A stretch of 23,289 nt of DNA. Source: Microcaldota archaeon. Its GTDB lineage: Archaea > Micrarchaeota > Micrarchaeia > Norongarragalinales > UBA10210. Shown here one piece after another: positions 12,956 to 20,275 of the stretch (its first letter is position 1; each line of letters begins with the position of its first letter). Where the stretch lies: NCBI GenBank assembly GCA_013331595.1, contig DUGE01000021.1:1-23289 (forward strand). The letters are read 5' to 3'. The notes under the pieces were generated by a model. It ran no database searches, was not told where the DNA came from, and saw nothing but the letters and a program-made list of their open reading frames with translations. Made by a program: the position numbers and the translations under genes.

Positions 12956-13198
12956 CTATTTTTTAGTTCCCCTTGCAAAACCGTCGTTGAAACCTATCTC
13001 GTGCAAATCCAGCATGCGCCTTGCCAAGGATAGTTTTGCGCTTTCGGAAAGATTGCGCGAGTGCGGGCGCTTGAGTGCAAGCATCAATTCGCGGTGAAGC
13101 TGGCCTGCTAACCGATCATGCTCTCTCTCGATAGGATACTTAAACACCCTGCGGACATGGTCGGAGACTATTCGGAAGACCTTTTCGCTTAAAGCCAT
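12956..13198 (-). CDS. Hypothetical small basic protein, 80 residues
   Basis: I do not recognise this protein. It is helical and rich in Arg and His (FRIVSDHVRRVFKYPIEREH, LALKRPHSRNLSESAKLSLARR) and ends in GFARGTKK, so nucleic-acid binding is possible but not shown. Its ATG is 30 bp after the stop of the upstream aCPSF2-like nuclease on the same strand, so the two are probably cotranscribed. Confidence 0.6.
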   Translation of the reverse strand: MALSEKVFRIVSDHVRRVFKYPIEREHDRLAGQLHRELMLALKRPHSRNLSESAKLSLARRMLDLHEIGFNDGFARGTKK

Positions 13199-13228
13199 TC
13201 AAACACCAAAACAACAGGCAGGAGGCAT

Positions 13229-14530
13229 TTAAATTTTGATTGTCTCCCCCAAGTTCGGTGCAATAACCTCGACGTGCTTCATCTTCCTGCCAAGCTCTTC
13301 CGCGAACTCCTCGCACTTGGAAGCTTCACCGTGCTGGATGAAAACGCGCTTCAACCCCTTGATGCTCTTCACGAATTCCGTGAGCTCCTTGTGGTCTGAG
13401 TGCGCCGAGAATTTCGCCTGTGCGACCTTCATTTTAATCTCGACCTTCTCGCCGTCAATGTCCAATTCCTTTGCGCCTTCCAAAAGCTCCCTGCCGCGAG
13501 TGCCTTCTGATTGGTAGCCGACGAGAATTACCTTGCTGTTGGCATCGCCGCCCAGCTTCTTCAAGTAGAAAAGCACTGGCCCGCCATTCAGCATTCCGCT
13601 CGTGGTCACGATGATTGCCGCGTCGTTCTCAAACACGTCGCTCCGGTCCTTTCGGCTGGGAATGTTGTAGAACGTGCTTTTGAACGGGTCGTCGTCGCTA
13701 GTCAAAATCCTGCGCTTAACCTCATCCTTCAAATAAATCGCATTATGGCGGTAAATCTTCAGAGACTTCTTAATCATGCCTTCGATGTAAACGGGCGTTG
13801 GAGGCAACAGCTTCGAGCGCAGGAAGTTTTCAAGCGTGAAAAGAATTTCCTGCCCGCGGCCTATGGCGAACGTCGGTATGATAACGAAACCGTGGTGGTC
13901 GAGGGTTTCCTTAACCTCGCGCACGAGCGAAGCGTAGATTTCCTTGCTGGACAAATGCTGGTCTGCCTTAGAGCCGTAAGTGCTTTCTATTATGAGCGTG
14001 TCGGCCTGAAGGCCCATCTTCGCGCCATCCAAAAGCCGCGTTTCGCGCGTGTTCAAATCAGCAGTATAGAGAATCCTATGGCCGCTGTCTTCGACCAGGG
14101 TCATTGCGCTGCCGAGAATGTGGCCGGAATCGAAGAGCGTCACGTTCTGCTGCGGCCGTTCGTACTCCATAACTTGGACGTTCTTCAGCATCTGCCCCAA
14201 ATCTTTCTCAGTATAAGCATGCGTCGCCTTTTCGATGCGCAAATAATCAGAGAGCAACAACTGCACCAAATCACGCGTGGGCTTGGTCATCCACGCTTTT
14301 CCCTTATAGCCTCTTGCGAAAAGCGCCGGCGTATAACAGGAATGGTCCAAGTGCGCGTGTGAAATCACGGCCATGTCGAGAGAACGGATTTGCCGGTCTT
14401 CAAGCAAGGGATATTCCTCGCCCTGCCCTACAATCTTGATTCCGCAATCCATTAGGATGCGTTTCCTGCCTTCAAGCAGGATTGCGCTCCTGCCAACTTC
14501 CTTGGCTGCGCCTAGAAAACTCACTTCCAT
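13229..14530 (-). CDS. Beta-CASP metallo-beta-lactamase ribonuclease (aCPSF2-like)
   Basis: A 433-residue RNA-processing nuclease. The metallo-beta-lactamase core shows SHAHLDHS (57-64: His58, His60, Asp62, His63), a DSGHILGSAMTL segment with a further metal His, and YTADLNTRETRLL. The beta-CASP insert and C-terminal motifs follow: STYGS, PTFAIGRGQEIL, TTSGMLNGGPVLFYL, AKFSAHSDHKEL and the last His in FIQHGEAS. There is no N-terminal KH domain, so it matches aCPSF2 rather than aCPSF1 (the termination factor). aCPSF2-type enzymes act as endo- or 5'-exonucleases in RNA maturation and turnover. It heads a likely two-gene unit with the 80-residue orphan and is divergent from the 14685 gene across a 154-bp promoter region. 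Confidence 0.92.
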   Translation of the reverse strand: MEVSFLGAAKEVGRSAILLEGRKRILMDCGIKIVGQGEEYPLLEDRQIRSLDMAVISHAHLDHSCYTPALFARGYKGKAWMTKPTRDLVQLLLSDYLRIEKATHAYTEKDLGQMLKNVQVMEYERPQQNVTLFDSGHILGSAMTLVEDSGHRILYTADLNTRETRLLDGAKMGLQADTLIIESTYGSKADQHLSSKEIYASLVREVKETLDHHGFVIIPTFAIGRGQEILFTLENFLRSKLLPPTPVYIEGMIKKSLKIYRHNAIYLKDEVKRRILTSDDDPFKSTFYNIPSRKDRSDVFENDAAIIVTTSGMLNGGPVLFYLKKLGGDANSKVILVGYQSEGTRGRELLEGAKELDIDGEKVEIKMKVAQAKFSAHSDHKELTEFVKSIKGLKRVFIQHGEASKCEEFAEELGRKMKHVEVIAPNLGETIKI

Positions 14531-14643
14531 TTACAACTAAACCCCCTACTAAAAATAGTGTCGTATTGAGGCAAAGCCTGGAAAGGCAGGGATTCCCGTC
14601 AAGGGTCTCCGGCTGTTCCAAAACCCGCTTTTTAAACACTCGG

Positions 14644-14651
14644 TATATTTA
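14644..14651 (+). promoter_or_regulatory. TATA-like element for the 14685 gene
   Basis: TATATTTA lies 34-41 bp before the ATG at 14685 in the divergent gap after the aCPSF2-like gene. A second TATA-like CGTATTTATACG (14665-14676) is too close to the start to serve as TBP site for that ATG. Confidence 0.4.
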
Positions 14652-14684
14652 TTTTGCAAAAACCCGTATTTATACGTGTGCTGA

Positions 14685-15116
14685 ATGGCCTTGAACGAAC
14701 TGATTGAACAATTGCGCGCCCGCAGGCTTAAGGAAGTTGCCGGGCTCAAGACCCGCAAGAAGGAAGTGCACATCCACGTGCACAAGCCTGCCCAGGACGA
14801 GCACGTGGGTGAGATAGAAGCCCTGCGCACCAAAGTGGAAGTCTACAGGCGGCTGCTGGAACGCTATTCAGACACCATCGGCCCTTTTGAGGAGAAAACC
14901 ATTCCCGAGCTTAAGGCGTTAGTCAACCCTGAGGACGAGACCATAGACCGGGTGAGAAATAAGATTTTGGAAGAACTCCGCCAGGCGAAAGGCGCAGGGT
15001 GGGAGTATTCGGCTAAAGAATTTCCGCTTTTCATGGAAAAAGCCCTTGCCTACTGCAAGAACCTAAAGCCCGTGAACGCCGAACTGAGCATTTCATACTG
15101 GCTTTCAGCGAAGTAA
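14685..15116 (+). CDS. Hypothetical protein, possibly the N-terminal part of a split gene
   Basis: A 143-residue protein that I cannot assign. It is helical and charged; an N-terminal basic region (LIEQLRARRLKEVAGLKTRK) is followed by a His-rich strand (EVHIHVHKPAQ) and a probable coiled coil (IEALRTKVEVYRRLLERYSD). The C-terminus (NAELSISYWLSAK) ends at a TAA that directly abuts the ATG of the next frame-compatible gene. Read through, the two would give one protein of about 240 residues whose junction (SYWLSAK, then MVELGAADPFDKALFL) looks continuous. It may therefore be one gene broken by a single substitution, or a translationally coupled pair. Confidence 0.65.
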   Translation: MALNELIEQLRARRLKEVAGLKTRKKEVHIHVHKPAQDEHVGEIEALRTKVEVYRRLLERYSDTIGPFEEKTIPELKALVNPEDETIDRVRNKILEELRQAKGAGWEYSAKEFPLFMEKALAYCKNLKPVNAELSISYWLSAK

Positions 15117-15416
15117 ATGGTCGAACTGGGCGCTGCGGATCCTTTCGACAAGGCGCTGTTCCTCTGCGCGCTGCTGTTGAGCGGCGGGGAAAATTCGAAA
15201 GTGCGCGTAGTGCAAATGCAAGGCGGGGAAAAACGCCCGGTAGTTCTAGTAACCCAGGAAAACTCCGCTGAAGTGCTAGACCCTTCTTCGGAAAACCCGC
15301 AGGTGAAAGGCAAAGACGAGGGTGAAGCGCTAGGCAAATACTCGGTTGATGGCAAGGCAGTTGTGAAAAGCATTTATGAGTTCAACAATACTGAATACTC
15401 GGACTTTGAAGAGTAA
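15117..15416 (+). CDS. Small transglutaminase/papain-fold-like protein, degenerate, possibly a gene fragment
   Basis: This 99-residue product starts at the ATG immediately after the previous TAA, in the same frame. The pattern DPFDKALFLCALLLSGGENS, then KVRVVQMQGGEKRPVVLVTQ, then AEVLDPSSENP resembles the core of transglutaminase-like domains (Cys on a helix, strand pair, then LDP). The catalytic His normally in the second strand is replaced by Arg-Pro, so enzymatic activity is doubtful. The resemblance is weak and my own reading. No separate ribosome binding site is apparent beyond what lies inside the upstream gene. Confidence 0.6.
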   Translation: MVELGAADPFDKALFLCALLLSGGENSKVRVVQMQGGEKRPVVLVTQENSAEVLDPSSENPQVKGKDEGEALGKYSVDGKAVVKSIYEFNNTEYSDFEE

Positions 15417-15458
15417 AAGCAGGCTAACCCACTAAGAAGAACGAGGCACTAACCCACC

Positions 15459-15947
15459 ATGACAATTCGGGAAGTATTTTCTGAAATAACTAGAAAATAC
15501 AAAACGCACGTTTCAACTCCTAAATTGCCAACTTCCCGGTCAAAACTAACAATAGTTGAAATACTTCACGGCGGTAAGGGCATACCAATAATGAGGGCAA
15601 TGGCTAAAAACGTTAAAAAAATCTTATCTGCCCATGACGGGCCAATACTTACAGAAGGATTCGAAACGGACAAAACGGTCGGAATCCACTTTGTAGGTAA
15701 AGAATTTTTACACAAAGCAGAAGCGGTGGAGCCGGTTGAACTAGAATATTTAGCGCAACGTTGGTTCTTAAGGCTCGGGCAAAAAGAACGAAGAATATCC
15801 TCAAGGATGCATGCAAGAATACAGGCGGGTATGCAACGGATTTCGAGTTATGCCAGATATTTTAACGCCTCTCCGATAGGCCGAGAACAGTTTTCACAAA
15901 ATAAAATTGCAAAAGACAAAAGAGAACTAAAAAAACTATTGGCATGA
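15459..15947 (+). CDS. TraB/ChaN-like protein, N-terminal part (interrupted by TGA)
   Basis: A 162-residue frame ending at an in-frame TGA (15945-15947). The region VEILHGGKGIPIMRAMAKNV followed by GPILTEGFE is reminiscent of the N-terminus of TraB/ChaN-type proteins (an HG motif, then a strand ending in TEG), though the likeness is loose. A basic helical stretch (KERRISSRMHARIQAGMQRI) follows. After the TGA the same frame stays open to 16272, and that part supplies the kind of C-terminal strand these proteins have (PIVFVGGRGHASQM). Most likely one gene of about 270 codons inactivated by a CGA-to-TGA-type change. The locus is more A+T-rich than its neighbours. Confidence 0.6.
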   Translation: MTIREVFSEITRKYKTHVSTPKLPTSRSKLTIVEILHGGKGIPIMRAMAKNVKKILSAHDGPILTEGFETDKTVGIHFVGKEFLHKAEAVEPVELEYLAQRWFLRLGQKERRISSRMHARIQAGMQRISSYARYFNASPIGREQFSQNKIAKDKRELKKLLA

Positions 15948-16274
15948 ATACCTCAAGGAAAAAACCCTACGTTTAACATTCAGGAAGTCGCTAGTTTCAT
16001 AACTAATTTTAGAAGTTTGGTGATGGCATCGCAAGTTCTTTCTGTTTCCAGAAGGCAAGAGAAGCCCATAGTATTTGTTGGAGGCAGGGGGCATGCCAGC
16101 CAAATGCACAGGTTTATCGAAAACCCGCGTTTTGCATTGCGATACATTAGAAAAATAAGAGAACAAGCAACGCCCGAACATTATCCCGGGCATTATTCCT
16201 TAAATGAGATTTTGAATAAAGCGGAAAGAGAATTTAAGGCACTGCAAGAAGAACATCAACCTAAAGCTTCTTGA
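15948..16274 (+). pseudogene. Downstream part of the interrupted TraB/ChaN-like gene
   Basis: The frame continues without a stop from the codon after the TGA at 15945-15947 to the end at 16274. The possible restart codons are a TTG-GTG-ATG triplet at 16017-16025, which would give an 83-85-residue product. The product contains ASQVLSVSRRQEKPIVFVGG, then RGHASQMHRFIENP, and a helical tail. The 69 bp between TGA and restart are fully open and read like protein (NPTFNIQEVASFITNFRSL), which favours a broken gene over two independent genes. Confidence 0.55.
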
Positions 16275-16530
16275 CGCGGTTGATGAATCTCTCGTGGATT
16301 TCGATAGTGTCGCCCAAGTGCTGCTTGAAATTCCTTTTTCCTTCCAGCAGGCGCCGGTGGATTTGGATTTCGTCGTGAATGTGCTCCTTCCAAATGCCCA
16401 GAAAATCGTGCAACTTGCGCTCACCTTGCCTCAAGTCAACGCGCACTACGAGCTTCCGGCCTGAACGCTTTGCACTAAGTATGCCCGGGCGTGAAGGGCG
16501 CCTTGTCTTAACCTTGGAGTGTTTTTTCAT
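16261..16530 (-). CDS. Hypothetical small basic protein, 89 residues
   Basis: I do not recognise it. The N-terminus is very basic (MKKHSKVKTRRPSRPGILSA, KRSGRKLVVRVDLRQGERKL), followed by a His-rich helical region (DFLGIWKEHIHDEIQIHRRL). This composition suggests a nucleic-acid- or ribosome-associated protein, without proof. It converges with and overlaps the 3' end of the interrupted gene by 14 bp. It is divergent from the HEAT-repeat gene; a CCATAAAAAC sequence about 20-30 bp upstream could be its TATA box. Confidence 0.6.
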   Translation of the reverse strand: MKKHSKVKTRRPSRPGILSAKRSGRKLVVRVDLRQGERKLHDFLGIWKEHIHDEIQIHRRLLEGKRNFKQHLGDTIEIHERFINRVKKL

Positions 16531-16639
16531 GGAACAATTACCGAAAAGCGGTTTTTATGGGTTTTGCAACACCGCCAACCGCAGATATTTTTCAACAAAT
16601 CGAAACTTATTTAAGCCAAAACAAGAGGGATAGTTGAAT

Positions 16640-17281
16640 ATGGTACGAAAAGAGATGTCGCCCGAAGTGGCACGGGAATTAGAACTGCTTAGAGTTCCTT
16701 TGACGGGACTGGCGGGCGAACGCTTGGTCAGGGCCTACAGAAGCAAATGGAACATTATCGACCGCTTTGTACGAATGAAAGAGAGCCATTTGGCAGGACC
16801 GCTTGCAGAGCTAGCAGAACAGGACAAGGAACATATTTCCATCGTAATTCCAGCGATTCAAGCAATAGGCAACATTGGCGGGAACGCCAGCGTAATTCCA
16901 ACGCTAGGGCGTTTTTCAACGCACAAGGAACCGGTGGTAAGGCACCTCGTGGCAGAAGCGCTTGGCGAAACCAGAAGCCCAACTGCCGTCGGGAATTTGG
17001 AAAGGTTAACTCTCGACAGAGACAAGCTGGTCAGGTTTTACGCCATAAGCGCATTGGGAAAAATTAGGCACGAAACGGCAGTGGCTGCCGTAGGAAAGGC
17101 ATTATTGGCAAACACAGACCCGAAAGTCCGAAGAGCTGCGGTTATGGCACTTAACGCGCAGGCCATGCCCATGGCAATTCCACACTTGAAAAAAGCCGTT
17201 GAACACGAAACGGACCCTGAAACACTTGCAACTGCAAAACCAATTTTAGAGCACTTGAAAAGACGGTTTGGGGTAAAATAG
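16640..17281 (+). CDS. HEAT-repeat (PBS-lyase-like) protein
   Basis: A 213-residue all-helical repeat protein. After an N-terminal helical region (16-60), HEAT-type repeats of about 31 residues are visible: IVIPAIQAIGNIGGNASVIP, VVRHLVAEALGETRSPTAVG, LVRFYAISALGKIRHETAVA, KVRRAAVMALNAQAMPMAIP, with the typical A-x-x-A-L-G-x-I pattern. Such proteins act as protein-binding scaffolds, in archaea often of unknown partner. ATG 16640 is preferred to the TTG two codons earlier. A TATA-like CTTATTTAAG lies about 25-35 bp upstream. A hairpin follows the stop. Confidence 0.8.
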   Translation: MVRKEMSPEVARELELLRVPLTGLAGERLVRAYRSKWNIIDRFVRMKESHLAGPLAELAEQDKEHISIVIPAIQAIGNIGGNASVIPTLGRFSTHKEPVVRHLVAEALGETRSPTAVGNLERLTLDRDKLVRFYAISALGKIRHETAVAAVGKALLANTDPKVRRAAVMALNAQAMPMAIPHLKKAVEHETDPETLATAKPILEHLKRRFGVK

Positions 17282-17319
17282 AAGCCAAAAAAACAGGCGT
17301 TTTGCCTTAAACGGGCTTC
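17281..17319 (+). terminator. Hairpin after the HEAT-repeat gene
   Basis: GAAGCC (17281-17286) pairs with GGCTTC (17314-17319), enclosing a second small hairpin GGC-GTTTT-GCC (17296-17306). A T-run (ATTTTTTTAAA) follows some 10 bases later. The structure is plausible as a 3' end signal, not proven. Confidence 0.4.
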
Positions 17320-17430
17320 CCCACCATTTTTTTAAACCCCCATGCGCACTATAAATAAAGCTTTTTTTGAAGACCGGCCGAAAAACGGCATTAACGTGAA
17401 AAAAACAAAAGTTAGAAAGGGTGTTGCACT

Positions 17431-17628
17431 TTGAAGAAACACGAGAGCGAATTGACCAAGTACGAGAGGGCACGCATCGTAGGCGGCCGCGCTTTGCAGC
17501 TTGCAATGGGCGCACCCCCACTCATCAAGTCGGAAGGCATCATCAGCCCCGTTGCCCTAGCGCTAATGGAACTCGAGAAAAACGTCGTTCCGCTGTATGT
17601 AGTCAAAACCAAACGCCACGAAAACTAG
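17431..17628 (+). CDS. rpoK: DNA-directed RNA polymerase subunit K (Rpo6/RpoK)
   Basis: A 65-residue subunit of archaeal RNA polymerase, orthologous to eukaryotic RPB6 and bacterial omega, which helps assemble and stabilise the core enzyme. The family signature is clear: LTKYERARIVGGRALQLAMG (9-28), APPLI, then SPVALALMELEKNVVPLYVV (39-58). Length is standard for archaeal RpoK. The start is TTG at 17431, preceded by the GGGTG-type Shine-Dalgarno (17419-17423). A TATA-like CTATAAATAA lies at 17348-17357. The usual rpoN/rpoK ribosomal-protein context is not present here; it sits alone next to a HEAT-repeat gene. Confidence 0.95.
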   Translation: MKKHESELTKYERARIVGGRALQLAMGAPPLIKSEGIISPVALALMELEKNVVPLYVVKTKRHEN

Positions 17629-17645
17629 GCAAAGCTGGCGGTCTC

Positions 17646-17783
17646 TTGAAACGCTTGATTGACTACTCAATTGTCTTGATATTAACAGCAACCGGACTCT
17701 TGGCAATCTACTTTTTTTATGTCCGGCATCTTAAGCCCACGCTGACCCTACTCGTACCTCAACGCATCTGCTGGCTTGAGTGA
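17646..17783 (+). CDS. Possible 45-residue single-pass membrane protein
   Basis: A short ORF starting with TTG 17 bp after the rpoK stop. It encodes KRLIDYSIVLILTATGLLAI and YFFYVRHLKP, a clear hydrophobic segment flanked by positive charges. GGCGGT lies just ahead of the TTG. It overlaps the last 36 bp of the convergent permease gene, which weakens the case. A chance ORF cannot be excluded. Confidence 0.3.
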   Translation: MKRLIDYSIVLILTATGLLAIYFFYVRHLKPTLTLLVPQRICWLE

Positions 17784-18974
17784 AGCAGCCCGGCGTGCAG
17801 GCAAAACGCCTGAAACTGTGCCTATTACGAAAGCAAAGAGCAACGCGCCTACAATGAGTTCAGGGGTCAACGCAGCGGTAAAGCTGTCAGTGCCCAGCGC
17901 CTGGCGCGCAACTTGCTCGGCAATCTTTCCAGCAGTCACGCCCAAAAGAATTCCCACCATTCCGCCAAGAAGGCCAAGCAAGCCGGACTCAAACAAGAAC
18001 AAGAGCGAAATATCAGAATTGCGCGCGCCCACGGCCTTCATCAAACCTATTTCCTTCGTGCGCTCAACCACGCTAGTATACATGGTATTCATAATCCCAA
18101 CTGCGCCAACCAAAAGCGATATTGCAGCTATGCCAACAATCACAGCCTGCACAGCGCCGAGCACAAGGGAAAAACTGCGGGCCAACTGCTCCGAGGTTGA
18201 GACTTGAAAATCCTCACTGCCTTTTTCAAGCCCCCGGTGCCTGCGCAAATTCTCCTCAATGGCTTTGGCAACGTCGTCCGGCGACTCGCCTTTCTGCACT
18301 TTAGCTATTATCATCGAAACGAGCTTGGGCTTGTTCACCAAATCCCTTGCCTCTTCGCCATTCAGGTACACTGCATTGTCATCAAACTTATTCCCGCGAG
18401 TTTTGAGTATGCCCACCACTTGGAAATCCTTGCCTTCAATCTTGATTTTCCCGCCAACGAAAACCTTGCGCTTGAACAATCCATCGGCAACATATTTCCC
18501 TATAACAACAACCCCCCGGTCACTGGGAGAAAGGGTCCTGCCGGCCTCCACTTCAATGTCCTGGCCTTCCTCAACAATCCGCCTGCTGCTGTCCTCGGGA
18601 ATGCCGCTGAGGAAAGTGCTTTTAGACTCGCGCTTGAACTCAATCGTAACAGAAGACAACAGCATTCCACCCGCATCATCCACCCCGCGGGTCCGGCGCA
18701 CTACCTTCAAATCGTCGGTGAAAATCGGGTTTGGAAGCGTGGCGCTCACAAAAGGAGAGGCGGCAAACCCGTTGTAACCCATTACGGTTATCTTATCCCC
18801 GCCGATTTTGGAAAACTCGCCGAGAACCACGTTCTGCAGCCCGTCACCAAGGGAAATCAGTGCAACCACTGCAGTAATGCCGATGAAAATGCCGATTATG
18901 GTCAGTAGGGAGCGCATCCTGCGCTCCCGCAGGTTGTTCAAAGCCAGGCTGAAAAGCTCGAAAACTGCAACCAT
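17748..18974 (-). CDS. MacB/FtsX-type ABC transporter permease
   Basis: The 408-residue permease has the standard MacB layout: an N-terminal transmembrane helix (MRSLLTIIGIFIGITAVVAL), a large external domain (about 60-270), then three C-terminal helices (AVIVGIAAISLLVGAVGIMN, FLFESGLLGLLGGMVGILLG, ELIVGALLFAFVIGTVSGVL) and the hallmark cytoplasmic motifs NTMYTSVVERTKEIGLMKAVGA and LPARRAASLKPADALRYE. Such permeases move or release substrates from the outer face of the membrane. ATG 18974 is preferred; GTG at 18983 would add three residues. It is the last gene of the operon with PadR regulator, ATPase and COG1361 protein, 40 bp after the latter. Confidence 0.92.
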   Translation of the reverse strand: MVAVFELFSLALNNLRERRMRSLLTIIGIFIGITAVVALISLGDGLQNVVLGEFSKIGGDKITVMGYNGFAASPFVSATLPNPIFTDDLKVVRRTRGVDDAGGMLLSSVTIEFKRESKSTFLSGIPEDSSRRIVEEGQDIEVEAGRTLSPSDRGVVVIGKYVADGLFKRKVFVGGKIKIEGKDFQVVGILKTRGNKFDDNAVYLNGEEARDLVNKPKLVSMIIAKVQKGESPDDVAKAIEENLRRHRGLEKGSEDFQVSTSEQLARSFSLVLGAVQAVIVGIAAISLLVGAVGIMNTMYTSVVERTKEIGLMKAVGARNSDISLLFLFESGLLGLLGGMVGILLGVTAGKIAEQVARQALGTDSFTAALTPELIVGALLFAFVIGTVSGVLPARRAASLKPADALRYE

Positions 18975-19013
18975 TCTCAACACACGACATTAGCCGGATT
19001 ACGGCCAAAATTC

Positions 19014-20243
19014 TCACTTGCGTTTCTTCCAGTAAAAACGGTAGAGCAGGAATCCCGCAATCGCCATTACGGCAATTACCAACAGCCAGTTGGTGCCGGC
19101 CTCAGGCTCCAAGCCGAATTTGCTTATCTCTTCCTGCGTATAAAGCTTGAACTCCACCAAAGCATCCTGCGAGTACTCGTGGTTGTTTGCATCGCGATAG
19201 GACAAGGTAAGCGGAAGGACAGCCTTGCTTCCGGCCCCGTTCACGGCCAGCTTGTATTCGATAGTGTCGAAATCGTCCGACTCGAGGTTTCCCGCATAAA
19301 ATTCCTTCGGCTCAACCACTTTCACAGTCGGAGTGTCCGAAGCTCCTATGTTCAAAAACTTTACAGAACCCAACCCACGGTTTACGACCTTTACAATAAC
19401 AGTTCCGGTTGTGCCGTCGCGCAAAATCTTGCTTTGCTCAATAAAAGCCTCGAGCACCGGCTTGGCATTGACAACTATGCCTGCCGTGTCATTGAGGGAA
19501 TACGTGTTGCCAAGATAATCCTTGAACAAAAGCTTGAGCGGGACCTTATACGCTTTCGGCGCGGCGTCCGCCAAAGCAACAACATTGAAAGTGAACGTTG
19601 CATTCGAATTGCCCGGAATCAAGGCGATATTTTGTTCAGTCGCGCTCCCTATCGGCGCAAGGGGCAGGTCCGCGGAAGCCAAGTCGAGCCTCAAGGTAAC
19701 TTCCCTCACCGCATTTGGCGCGATGTTAGCTACCTCGACAACCACCAAGGCCCGGTAGCCCGGCTCAATTTCAGAGGGATTGGAAAAAACCTTCTCGATG
19801 ATTAGGCTCTTCGACTGCGCCTGGATGGAAACAGCGGTTTTCGCCTCAATCCACCCCGAATCGCTGGTCTTGCATGCGACCTTAAGGGAATTATCGCCAA
19901 GAACGGCCGAAGGGTCGATGCGCACCTTGTACTTCAAAACAAAATTCTGGCCCGGACCCAGGGTCCCGATTGTCCTCAAGGCATCTTCATTCGCATCAAT
20001 GGAAAACGGGTATTCCGGACGCAATTCGCACGCTATCGAGTCCGCCTGGTACTTCGTATTCTGCACGTTAATCCATACGTCCACATACTGCCCGGGAGTA
20101 GCGGGGCTGGGCAAGTACTGCAGCCCGCTTATGCTGAGAGTGCCGCCGAGGCTCTGCGAACTCGCTGCAAAAACCAATTGCCCAAAGGACAAGAACAAGA
20201 CTGCCATTAAACCAAAAACGAAATAATTTTCCCTAGAATTCAC
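19014..20243 (-). CDS. COG1361-type secreted beta-sandwich protein with C-terminal membrane anchor
   Basis: A 409-residue exported protein: signal peptide (NYFVFGLMAVLFLSFGQLVF), several CARDB/NEW3-like beta-sandwich modules (PSPATPGQYVDVWINVQNTK, EPGYRALVVVEVANIAPNAV, LRDGTTGTVIVKVVNRGLGS), then one C-terminal transmembrane helix (LLVIAVMAIAGFLLYRFYW) and KKRK. COG1361 proteins regularly sit with MacB-type ABC systems in archaea and are thought to be S-layer-associated or the external partner. The ribosome binding site decides the start: GGAGGTTGA (20249-20257) lies just before a GTG at 20243, and it overlaps the alternative ATG at 20258, so GTG is preferred. Confidence 0.88.
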   Translation of the reverse strand: MNSRENYFVFGLMAVLFLSFGQLVFAASSQSLGGTLSISGLQYLPSPATPGQYVDVWINVQNTKYQADSIACELRPEYPFSIDANEDALRTIGTLGPGQNFVLKYKVRIDPSAVLGDNSLKVACKTSDSGWIEAKTAVSIQAQSKSLIIEKVFSNPSEIEPGYRALVVVEVANIAPNAVREVTLRLDLASADLPLAPIGSATEQNIALIPGNSNATFTFNVVALADAAPKAYKVPLKLLFKDYLGNTYSLNDTAGIVVNAKPVLEAFIEQSKILRDGTTGTVIVKVVNRGLGSVKFLNIGASDTPTVKVVEPKEFYAGNLESDDFDTIEYKLAVNGAGSKAVLPLTLSYRDANNHEYSQDALVEFKLYTQEEISKFGLEPEAGTNWLLVIAVMAIAGFLLYRFYWKKRK

Positions 20244-20246
20244 AAT

Positions 20247-20257
20247 CTCAACCTCCA
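20247..20257 (-). promoter_or_regulatory. Strong ribosome binding site that selects a GTG start
   Basis: GGAGGTTGAGA on the minus strand sits immediately after an ATG (20258) and three bases before a GTG (20243). It matches the anti-Shine-Dalgarno well and argues that translation of the COG1361 protein begins at GTG, which also gives a normal-length signal peptide. Confidence 0.6.
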
Positions 20258-20275
20258 TAGTACAAACAAAAAAAA

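Noticed and set aside
13511..14362. Long open frame (283 codons) on the plus strand opposite the aCPSF2-like nuclease
   Set aside because: It is a codon-bias shadow of a well-conserved nuclease on the minus strand, and its product has no recognisable domain.
15945..15947. TGA read as tryptophan or selenocysteine
   Set aside because: Several clear genes here (HMG-CoA synthase, HMG-CoA reductase, DUF35 protein) end in TGA at the expected length, so it is not reassigned, and no SECIS-like hairpin was evident.
18204..18908. Long plus-strand frame opposite the MacB-like permease
   Set aside because: It is antisense to a gene with clear permease motifs and has no family features.
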